Shown in pieces: positions 10,901 to 19,676 of a stretch of 64,000 nucleotides of DNA; within the stretch, counting starts at the first letter, position 1, and each line of letters starts with the position of its first letter. The translations under genes and the position numbers were made by a program. The stretch spans positions 248,001 to 312,000 of the forward strand of contig WAEK01000017.1 in NCBI GenBank assembly GCA_011634665.1, in the 5' to 3' direction. Below the pieces are notes generated by a model. It saw only the letters and a program-made list of their open reading frames with translations, had not been told where the DNA came from and made no database searches. The DNA is from Mortierella sp. BCC40632 (taxonomy: Eukaryota > Mortierellomycota > Mortierellomycetes > Mortierellales > Mortierellaceae).

Positions 10901-11777
10901 CCTTTGCACTTGACCATACAATATTCCTATTGAAAGGGAAAACAGTCTGTCAGCATCAGTATGGGCAAAAAAAAAAAAAAATACAAACCTTCCACAACTT
11001 CAGATAACCCTTGTAGAGTCGCAAGGTCCTCGAAGTGTTGCTCTTGTAGACGATTGAGTCCAAGACTCCATTGGAGGATCGCATACGAGCCTCGCTCATT
11101 TCTTCTGTGCATGGACCAAAGTCTGCATCATCTTGCTCTGACAGAGTGTGTGTACCTGGACACGAAGATTCTGGTGGCCTTGTTGGTTGTGGATCTTTAG
11201 TCGGGTTTCTAGTTGAAACTATTACTCTCTTCTTTCTCAAGAGGGAAGGAGATGGTGAACCATCCCTCTGTCGCTTATTCTTCCTCGTTAAGGTTGGAGC
11301 AGGAGCCGGATTTGGAGATGGGACTGGGGCCAGAGTTGAAGATGAAGCTGGAGCTGGAGCCGGAGTTGAAGGTGGAGTTGGGGTTGGAGTTGGGGTTTGA
11401 AATCGAGCAGGAGCTGAAGTTGGTTGTGAGATTAGAGATCGAGTTTGGGCTCGAGTTCTTGTTGAAGCTGGAAGTCGTGTTGAAATTGGAGCTGGGGTTG
11501 GAGCTGGAACTGGAGCTGGAGCTGGAACTGGAGCTGGAACTGGAGCTGGAGCTGGAATTGGGGCCTGAGCATAAGCCCTAGTTTGGGCTCGAGTTCGGGT
11601 TAAGGTTGGAGTTTGAGCTGAAGCTGGACTTGGAAAATTTTCTGAGCTTTGCCTCGATGCTCTTGCAGATCTTGTTTTTCCCTTAGATAATCGAGAAACA
11701 TGAAAATTCCCTTTCCCTGATGGATGAAGGCTATGATTAGTACTAGTGGCAAGCTGGTTCCTGAGTCTAGAAGTCAT
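7951..11777 (-). CDS. Ndc10/Crypton-type tyrosine recombinase with GCR1_C-like domain
   Basis: Four exons in transcript order: 11777-10989, 10926-10491, 10355-9715, 9633-7951. Introns are 62, 135 and 81 nt; phases are 0, 1 and 0. The product is 1182 residues. Residues 1-260 are Pro/Ala/Thr-rich and disordered; an acidic stretch lies near 340-400. The catalytic-type domain (about 430-760) resembles fungal NDC10_II/Crypton recombinases: R549 in LLRDEDIRNL, K587 in GKTN, the HK..CTVGAFAFY block, R688, W711 in LGCW, and Y720. The position normally held by the first His of HxxR appears to be R685 (TRSGR). A PY-rich 10-residue repeat follows (about 960-1030). Residues about 1088-1165 match the GCR1_C DNA-binding pattern (MMADHGKLTVRRAWDEF, then FYRRKEFIELI). 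The open frame is intact, so this is a recent element or a domesticated copy. No terminal repeats were found; Cryptons lack long ones. Confidence 0.8.
8403..8580. repeat. 30-bp coding minisatellite
   Basis: At least four copies of a 30-bp unit (GATAGGTGGATGGGGATA core) lie inside the last exon of the recombinase gene. On the coding strand they give the YPHPPICPYS-type repeat. Confidence 0.8.
11290..11575. repeat. Six-bp (GGAGCT)n-like coding repeat
   Basis: Degenerate GGAGCT/GGAACT hexamers. On the minus strand they encode the Pro-Ala tract of the recombinase N-terminus. The open frames on the plus strand here are antisense shadows of this repeat. Confidence 0.8.
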
Positions 11778-11969
11778 CCCGGCTGTAATGACGGAGTAGG
11801 AATGGAAGATGCAGATGCATGAGATGCATGAGAAAAAAAGAAAAAAAAAAAAAGAGGTTTACATCAGGGGGCTTGAGTTTAGATCTGTGTCGTGTACGCA
11901 CTTGAAAAATAGACTTTCGGTACCTGAAATGGTGTAAATTTCACTGGTAGCAGAATTAACCTTCTTACT

Positions 11970-12260
11970 TTAGATGGATGGTGCAAGGACTGTCAACGAT
12001 ACCATGTAGCCAACTGCACCGACAAGAGATATCAGCATCCATCCCATTGCCCCAAAGACCAACCAGCGAAAAAGATACCGATATTTTTTGTATGGGGTGG
12101 CAGGGACGGGATACGAATGCAGCGGTGTGTATTGCGATCGCGGAAGTATCACAACTTTTATCACCAGACAGACAAACCCTGACACCGTTCAGCACAATGA
12201 GCCGACCCAGTATCAACACCAGTCAATTGGACTGGAGTCAAATCAAGTCTTTAACATCCA
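11970..12260 (+). pseudogene. Possible Fanzor/TnpB-like C-terminal scrap
   Basis: In one plus frame WQGRDTNAAVCIA (about 12100-12140) resembles the RD-x-NAA-x-N motif at the third RuvC acid of TnpB/Fanzor nucleases, and a basic/Ser-rich tail follows. In a neighbouring frame, about 100 nt earlier, WCKDCQRYH looks like one half of a zinc-binding pair. The two need a frameshift to join, so if this is Fanzor it is broken. The opposite strand carries a competing 70-codon frame (11970-12185) without an ATG start, with a hydrophobic run (FRWLVFGAMGWMLISLVG). Either reading may be wrong. Confidence 0.3.
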
Positions 12261-12309
12261 AAACCTCTGGAGGATTCAATGAGGGCTCCCGTGGCGACCA
12301 CGGGCAGAT

Positions 12310-13010
12310 ACTGCTAGCGTCAGGGTTTAGGATAGCATTTTTCCTCGCGCTGCTGGTTCTTTTTAGTGCGACGTCTCAGATGTGGCCTATTCTTGTTGAG
12401 TGTTGCGATAATCCCATGCTGAGTAAATTGGCGGCTTTCGGTCCGTCGTCTGGTGTTCTGGCGAAGCAAGATGATGTGGTTGTGTGCGAGATAATCCGAG
12501 TCTCCTGACGCTACAACAATAGGACCATGACCTTCAGCACTCCTCTGGGCTGTGAATTGGGCACAGCAAAGGTCCGCTTCCCCAACACAGATCCCTGATG
12601 TAGGATCCTGTCCACACAGGCACCACCCTTAGGCGGCAAGGTTGGCAGTCAGACGCCGTTTCGTATCGTCGTCGATGCGAAATGATTTTTGCCGCGCATA
12701 CAACGTCTTGCTAACACTCTTGCGGAGACCTTTCTTTCTTGACTTGACAAGTTTGTCTGGAGCAGGATTCACGATTTGCAAGCAGCGCTTATTGACGTCG
12801 TTATTAATAGCACTGAGATAATCGATCTGCTGCTTGTGGGTTGCAAAGCGTAAGAATTGTGGATATTCCTTTTCTTTTGTTGGACCGCCATCGAATTGTA
12901 AGATTGTACTACAATCAAATGTGTCGGAAAGCTTCGTGTGGAGTGCGGCAGTCAGTCGCTCGATGCGCAACTCTTGCAACTTGTCTGCTGAATGGTGCTC
13001 TTTCAAAGCT
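12310..13010 (-). pseudogene. Broken XPG/FEN1-like PIN nuclease
   Basis: Read on the minus strand. FDGGPTKEKEY (about 12865-12895) resembles the N-region metal-binding segment. A basic middle follows. Then GEADLCCAQ (about 12555-12580) and IVVASGDSDYLAH (about 12497-12535) match the EAD-x-x-IA and VSGDSDLL core of XPG-I nucleases, with LLRQNTRRR and GIIATLN beyond. A single in-frame TAA at 12629-12631 separates the halves, and the frame is lost after about 12310. The start is not identifiable. Fungal genomes of this type carry many XPG-I-like genes of unknown role, and this one appears dead. No splice pair removes the stop convincingly. Confidence 0.6.
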
Positions 13011-13019
13011 TGCGAGTTA

Positions 13020-14447
13020 TCCTAAAGTCGCAGGACCGAATAAATCCAAAGTAGCAGGACATTAGGACCACATGGACTTTGCCATGATCCTCGGGGTCTG
13101 TGGGAACGCCTTCGCAATCCAACTCCCGCAACAGTGGGAAAGGTCCGTTAACCCCATTCTAATGACTGACCATGTGAAAATGAATGAAGATGTGAACATG
13201 TAGACGAGACGCTCGTCTCCATAGACAGTTCACTTTTCTTTCAGATCGGTATCTACAATCATCCTTTGAAATCTGCACCACTTCAGGTCAAATTTCAAAT
13301 GAAGACTTTTGGTAGTTTCCCTCAAGACTATTGCAGCATGGTCAATTCTTCCTGTCAAGTCACGTTTTGCATCCTTCGTCTCTTCTCCTGCTCACCCCCC
13401 TTCCCTCCAGCACTACCACTGCAACCACTATTCCAGCTGCAATTCCCACCTTACCACTTCACAGTGCAGATGCTATCACAGCCCACCACTCGCCAAGCCT
13501 CATCTCCACCACCTCCTACGACTCACCTGCCTTAGCCGAGCCACTTCCTCGCCCACCAATTACCTGTCTCTCAAGGCACAGGCCATCAAATAAAACAAGA
13601 ACAGCCAACAATACATGGAATAGACGTGTCTCCCAATCCCAACCACCGTTCACTCAAACACTGGCCTATCATGATTTAGCCAACTAGAGTATCCTTTCAA
13701 AGAGTAGTGGACCCATGGACACGATCAGCGGATTGCTTGCCTCCACAAAGAGGCTCACGTGTTTTGCATGATCTTTTCAACAACAGGGGTTCCTTGGACA
13801 CCAACAACTGTATTTCTGCCTTTCCAGCTAGGAGAAAAGGATCGATGACGGGGTCATGCAGTGTGGTAAAAAGCGATCGCCCCCCCCCCCTTTTTCCCCT
13901 TTTCGGGACGATCTGGCGGAACAAGAGGGGGAAGAGGAGCGAGTTTTTTAGGGTAACTTGACAAAAGACTAAAGGTAGCTTGATGATTTTGTCTCCTTCT
14001 TCTTTAGTTCTTCAGTAGGTACAATCGATTGATGATTCGCTCTTGAGGCCTTCAGTCCTTGGTCTGGAGCAAAACCCATTCAACAGTACCCCCCGAGTAA
14101 TGACCTTGCCTTCAGACATCTTCGCGTGAACCCCTCTATTGACCTCGCCCTCTTGCTCTTTTGTTTTTCTCTGGGACATATGCATCATCATCTGTGCACT
14201 CTTTCTTTACCTCCTCCATGCAAGTAATCTCCTTTCCCGCAGCTCGCCCCGTCAAGCAGATTCGAGTGCAATCGCTATGCTGCCATCGTCTTAGAAAGGG
14301 GTTGTCAAAAATAGTCCATTACCCTCGTCTTGGTCTTTCAGCTATGCTCTTTCACTTTCCAGTTTTTAGTCTTTTAAAAAGCCCTCATGCCTTCCGTTTT
14401 CACTCCTCACCCATTCATCACCTTTGTCTTTTGTATTTGAGGTCACC
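13020..14447. other. Gene-free stretch and upstream region of the 14448 gene
   Basis: A pyrimidine-rich, Ser/Thr/Pro-coding low-complexity block lies at about 13370-13600. A C9 run followed by T5 lies near 13880. No frame shows a domain. The last 300 bp are pyrimidine-rich and probably carry the promoter and leader of the next gene. Confidence 0.5.
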
Positions 14448-16256
14448 ATGTATCTTTCTGATAAAGCGAGTGTCTTCCTATTCACAGTTATACGTCTTGC
14501 CCTGCAGACATCCTTTATATTCCTCATGTCCCACATTGCATCGCGCTCATACAATCTCACTACTCTCGAGCGTATCAATGGCAACTTCCTCTCCAAACTC
14601 AACTACATCCTTTTTACCAGGTTTCCCTCTCGACGCAAACAGTATCTCGGCCGATTCTATGTGGCTCTCACCTTGGCCATTTCACTCGCACTCAACTTTC
14701 TCCCCTTTCTGTTGAGCGATTTATATCCTGTCAAGCCAATTGCCCTAGTATCCAATGTCAAACCACTCAACATTTCGGCCCAGCTCGCCGAGATCAACAG
14801 CCTTTCACCAAACAGGACCAGCGTTGACGACATCCTCCTCAGTATGGCTGTTTCGCTAGATGGCAGTGTTTTTCACAACTACTCTACTATCCCTTCTCAG
14901 CTCAATCCCCAAAAGAAATCTAACTTGACTGACAATAGACAGTTGGATGATTCAACTCGTCATAAATTCAACGCTACATCCAAAGAGGGAAAACCCTTTA
15001 TGTACATCAGAAAGGCATCCAATGCCAAGGACGCTTACGCCCTGGTGAAACTTTTTACGGATTTTGGTGATGCCCGACCATATCTCGACCCTCAAATCAT
15101 CGGTTCGCGCTCTTTAGAGACTTGCTTCATTCGAACATTTCGTGATAATCGGTGTGTTCGACATAGTCTCGGTTACCAAGTAGAATCCGACCGTCTTGTC
15201 CTAATCTGGCGTCGAGCCGTAACTCAAACTGTTGTAACGCGCATACCAGACGGCGAAAAGGCAACCCCCGACTGCAAAATGCTTGCAACGCAACCACTCC
15301 AGCAAATGTGTCTAAATCTCGTCTCTATCAAAGATCTTAATGAAACTTCAATGCTCTCCATTGAGAAGTCAAAGTCGAATGACAGCTTTCACTCTGATGT
15401 TGTGAATTCTTACATGTCCCCAAAAACAGTTAGGGGTGGATGGTATTGGATTATTGAGACTTTCAGTTTGGATGTTGTAGAAAAAGTCACCGAAGCGAAA
15501 AACACTTTCAATCCAGACGACATCACAGGACGCAATAGCTCGAAAGGTTTAGATGATTCTGACGCGGCTAAGAGTGAAGGACGAGGAATAGAGCTTTTTG
15601 AGGCTACATACTTTGTTCCCGACAAAGTTGACCTTTTCAACGGCTCGTGGGCAGACTGGGGATTCTCCAAGGAAGACATGAAGAATTTGACAGACTTTCT
15701 TCTTGCTGGTACTGTGTTCAACGGTGGCTCTCTGAACATCATCAAACTCGAAATTCTTGCCGATGTGTCCGGAGTCATTGTCGGATCACTGCTCACTCTA
15801 AGTCTGCTAATGGTCGTTCTCGGTCTGTTTCTTTCCCATGGTACCCCATCTTCGATCCGCAAACCCATTACCGAGGTGCTCTATGGGGTTTTGGCGAGAC
15901 AGAAAGCCTTCTCCTCAGCTGAAAGGAAGTGTCCCATCTCCACCCCCAAGAGGTATCGTGTCGCGATCCTGACACTAGAAAACCAAGACGACATTGCCCA
16001 AGATCTTGAGAGCGGCGGCGGCGGCGGCGGCGGCGACAGGGACTCCACACAGACACTAGTATCGCCACAACGGCCACAACCATCAAACTTGCGGTCACAC
16101 TCTACAATTAACTTGCGCGTGGAGGTGGGCAGTGACAACGAAGACGATGCCATTCAGATTTTAAAGAGGAAAACAACTCGAGGTGGAGAAAGAACAATTC
16201 GGGAATCACCATCACATGAGCTATATGAGTTAGTGAACAGCACAGTACATCAGTAA
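14448..16256 (+). CDS. Glycosylated integral membrane protein, unknown family
   Basis: An intronless frame of 602 residues from ATG 14448 (context ACCATG). A longer frame upstream has no ATG. Two N-terminal spans lie near residues 8-30 (VFLFTVIRLALQTSFIFLM) and 72-95. A long lumenal or extracellular domain follows with about ten N-x-S/T sites (NLT, NIS, NRT, NYS, NAT, NET, NSS, NGS). A third span (IVGSLLTLSLLMVVLGLFL, about residues 440-460) leads to a cytoplasmic tail of about 140 residues. The tail carries a (GGC)8 poly-Gly tract at DNA 16012-16035. I recognise no catalytic motif. Plasma-membrane or secretory-pathway location is inferred from the topology and glycosylation sites. Confidence 0.75.
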   Translation: MYLSDKASVFLFTVIRLALQTSFIFLMSHIASRSYNLTTLERINGNFLSKLNYILFTRFPSRRKQYLGRFYVALTLAISLALNFLPFLLSDLYPVKPIALVSNVKPLNISAQLAEINSLSPNRTSVDDILLSMAVSLDGSVFHNYSTIPSQLNPQKKSNLTDNRQLDDSTRHKFNATSKEGKPFMYIRKASNAKDAYALVKLFTDFGDARPYLDPQIIGSRSLETCFIRTFRDNRCVRHSLGYQVESDRLVLIWRRAVTQTVVTRIPDGEKATPDCKMLATQPLQQMCLNLVSIKDLNETSMLSIEKSKSNDSFHSDVVNSYMSPKTVRGGWYWIIETFSLDVVEKVTEAKNTFNPDDITGRNSSKGLDDSDAAKSEGRGIELFEATYFVPDKVDLFNGSWADWGFSKEDMKNLTDFLLAGTVFNGGSLNIIKLEILADVSGVIVGSLLTLSLLMVVLGLFLSHGTPSSIRKPITEVLYGVLARQKAFSSAERKCPISTPKRYRVAILTLENQDDIAQDLESGGGGGGGDRDSTQTLVSPQRPQPSNLRSHSTINLRVEVGSDNEDDAIQILKRKTTRGGERTIRESPSHELYELVNSTVHQ

Positions 16257-17065
16257 ACACCAGTATATCATAGTAGTAGTTGTTTACATTGGAGTGTCTA
16301 ATTTTCTCGGTATGAGAGGAACTAGGACAAAGTGCCACGGCATGCAAATTGGATTGGCTTACAAAAAATGGTCAAGAAAGTCATTTGAAATGGATCTATC
16401 CCTTTCAAATTTGGTATCAATATTGGCAGGCGTCTCATGTCGTCTGCCTGCACTGCAAGACCTCTTAGCGTAGTATGACTCAGGGCTCGACGACCTATTC
16501 ATATTCAACTAGATATCGGAAAAGGCGGCAATCTTAAACTGTAACGTGACTTGTGTATGCACAAATTCACGTCTCACTCACACACATCCGCGCCTTGCTT
16601 GTTCACGCACTCTCTCTCCCAAATCAGTCCTCATCAGGTAATCTCTAACTCAGGTTTGCTGGATGTTGGTTCTTACCGTACAGGAATGCTGCGACGCGAT
16701 ACCCCCGTCTTTGTAGTTTGGTCAGCAAAGGTCGGGGCAGGCCGTTGAGACAACCACACGGCGAGCTCGTTGTGGCGTGCGCTCTTTCGCCGTGATGCCA
16801 TCTTGAGCGAAATGAAATGCTTTTGGTGATTGTCATTATCACCTCTACATTTGTGCCCGGTTGACCACAGGCAACAGAGTAGATGGTGCAGGTGCGGATT
16901 AGTTTGCATGGTTTTGACTTCAGCTCATTTGTGGCGGCAGAGAATCAATAGGTTGAAGTGAATAGGCTACTGAGAGCGTGTTACTTCCCCCCGGTGTAAA
17001 TAACCCTTCTCTCATGTCACATCTATCGAGTGCCTTTTCTGTTTACCTAGCGGCATTCGCAAGCC
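16257..17065. other. Intergenic stretch between a plus gene end and the 17066 gene
   Basis: Mostly featureless. On the minus strand an ATG at 16801 opens a 43-codon frame (MASRRKSARHNELAVWL) that runs into GTAAGA at about 16676. It could be a first exon transcribed divergently from the 17066 gene, but I find no credible next exon. Confidence 0.35.
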
Positions 17066-19171
17066 ATGGGCAAAATCACTCTTCCCGAGGACTACCCTTA
17101 CCGCGCGTATATTGAGCAACAAGGTGTTGACAACTTGTCGCCAATAAGTTTCTTCCAGTTCCACCATTTCGAGAACAACCAGAAAGACTACGCAGGTCAG
17201 GAATACAAGAAACTGATTGCACTGATCATGCAACACCAGGCCTCAACGGGTCACAGGTTGCTTTGGGGTTTCAATGCACAGAAGCAGAAAATAACCCAAT
17301 ACTGGAGAGAGACGTTGGAGCAGGAAAAGCAGGTAACATTCTGCTAGTTTCTCTGTCCTAAGCTTCAAGATCCACAATATGTTTCTTACATTGTGTATAA
17401 TTGGTAGCTTGACTATGCCTCCTCCGTCAAAGACCAAAGTCGGATTCAATCCCTGGCTGCAGTGAACGCCGTGACGAAAGACACCTTGCAGGTTCTTGGT
17501 GCAGCATGTACTAAAATAGGATCCGTGGCACAGCTTCAAACAGAAGCATCAACAACAACAGACCCTACTATCGTTAAGGAGGCAAGGAAGGACCTGCCCA
17601 AGAAGAAACGAAAGGCTGAGGTAGGCAAGGTCCTTTTTGGATAGTGACCTAGCAATGCTCCCATGTCAAGTTGATCAACTAACCTCAACCAATGCACCTG
17701 TTTACTCTCAGGATACATGCCTCAACTCATCGGTCTCCGCAGGAGAACATCAGCACGATGTCAGGGGATTTGAAATAATGGTTGGACAGCTGGACCGTCA
17801 GCGCTTCTGGAAACTAGCATGTAGCGGTCGTTACGTGGAGGATGTGCTTATCAAGGCAGCTAGAGAGGAGTGTAAAGTACAACAGTAAGTAGTCATAGTC
17901 GGAATAGTTGATACTCTCGTTTATTTGCCTCTCACTAATCAGCCTTGTAACCACTTTCGTGCTAGCCACATTCACTCTCTTGTATTGCTCACCACCGATA
18001 AGTACACGCAGGATCTATTCACCTCCAATGAATGGGCTGAAATCATGTCCACCAACTGGACGCCACTGCCAACTCTGTCGTCGCGCATCATGAATTATCT
18101 AGATTCATTTAACAAAAACAGTATCGATGCTTTGTACAAGGCTGCAGATGCTTCCTTTCCTATAAATGAGCCGTATAACCACGAGGACCATTGGGTCTAT
18201 AGATGGATCCGGATGACTATTGACAGCTGGTAAGAGGTCATGTAGCGCTAGCTTGAATCTGCGGAAATTTTCTGTTGTAGCCTCACTTGGTGTTCCAATT
18301 CTAATCGTTTCATGACAGGCTAGGACTTTATTGCCAGAGGCCCGAGCCACTCAAAGAGACCCAGTCAGAATCGTTCTGGCGCTACGATGTCTTTGGCTTG
18401 ATAAACTCCCTTTTACGGGATGTACCGGACTTAGTCGTTGTCCACGGTGAGGTGATGGGCGAGGATAGAGCAATCAGGCGGAATAAGGATCTTACGTTGC
18501 CCATGAACGGACCACTGGAGAGGAAGAAAACTGGATACCGCCGTAATGGTCTCGTACAATCTCAAGGACACCACCCTTTGAATAATGGGGTAATAGAAGC
18601 TGCAAAGGCTTTTGATAGCACTGGAAGCAAGTTTCTGATAGATACTCGAAATGTCACAAGAGAGCTCCATGACATGCTGAAGAGTCGACTTCAGGACATG
18701 CTCGTTCAAACGAGGACCCAAGAGCTTTTACTAGTTGGTTATGTGGTGTCAGGTATGCGTTGTTGTGGCAAAGCATCGACTAGCATCGTTTTCAGGGTAT
18801 TGGCACAATGTGTATGAAGACGAAATTGTGACTTGGCCTGAGAAATGCAAAGCTATCCGGGGTTTTGCCTCACATGCTATTTATTTGTGCATAGTTTAGG
18901 CCCCACCCTACTGACATTCTTCGCCGGTTGTCCAGGTGGCTACATTACTCGTATTCGACCACACCACACCGAGTTCAAACTTGCGGATTCAATCTCTCGC
19001 TTCAATTTGAACCTCCGCATCTTGAAGCACTTGCTCGTAACGAAACAAATCCTCTTGAATTCCAAAGAGATCATGCAAGAGGCACCTGTCGTTTGGGATG
19101 ATGATTCAGAAGCAAGCGTAACAGACGATAATTCACCGGCGGCAGTACAACCAGGTGTCGACCCGCCTTAG
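17066..19171 (+). CDS. Seven-exon nuclear protein with possible PD-(D/E)XK-like core
   Basis: Exons 17066-17332, 17408-17620, 17712-17884, 17966-18229, 18319-18752, 18796-18861 and 18936-19171, about 550 residues. Phases agree throughout, but the exon 6 donor (GTTTTG) and the 43-nt fifth intron are weak, so residues near exon 6 are uncertain. Residues 153-158 (PKKKRK) match a classical monopartite nuclear localisation signal. The C-terminal half contains GE(VM)GED, a basic RRNG, NNGVIEAAKAF, a Lys-rich HDMLKSRLQDML helix, LLLVGYVVSG, and GYITRIR. This order resembles a lineage-specific fungal family with a restriction-endonuclease-like fold (D, then E-x-K). Here the expected D is N (RRNG), so activity is doubtful. 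The function is not known, and the fold assignment is inference. Confidence 0.6.
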
Positions 19172-19676
19172 AACACGCCGGTCAAGAAGTGAGGTTGTGT
19201 TTGGTGTAACGCATGTCGACAGAGCTGCTCTCATTCTCAACTCCCTCGCGTTTCTCTACTTGCCAGGATGATCAACTCGCAAACCTTACTGTGGCAGTAA
19301 TGCAATCGTTCGGCCAAAAAAAAAAAAAAAAAAAAAAGGGAGGTAAATACATGTAAGACTGTTGCATCGTTCAGAATACCTTGTTTGCGCTAGCTTTCCA
19401 ATCCTAGTGCTATGCCCATAGTCACTTCAAATAAAATGCTCATGAGCAAATTGCGAGTATTGGAAACCCCCCAAGTCGGCATCATTTCCTATATTATGAA
19501 TAGTCCAGTCAATAACTATAGCCCGTTATTCGAGACAGGAGGGATACGTGTGTAATCTTTCTTTAATCAACCTACGCTGAGGTCCAAAAAATAAAAAAAT
19601 AAAAAAATAAAAAAATAAAAAAAAAAAAATACTGTAATATCAACTAGAAGAGTGATTCTCTAGGCAGGACCCGGGA
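19172..19676. repeat. Gap with poly-A and (ATAAAAA)n
   Basis: Convergent 3' ends of two genes. A18-20 lies near 19318-19337, and about four copies of an AT-rich 8-bp unit (AATAAAAA) lie at 19588-19628. No coding signal was seen. Confidence 0.8.

Noticed and set aside
11071..11581. Plus-strand Glu/Leu/Gly-rich frames
   Set aside because: They are antisense to the Pro-Ala hexamer repeat of the recombinase first exon.
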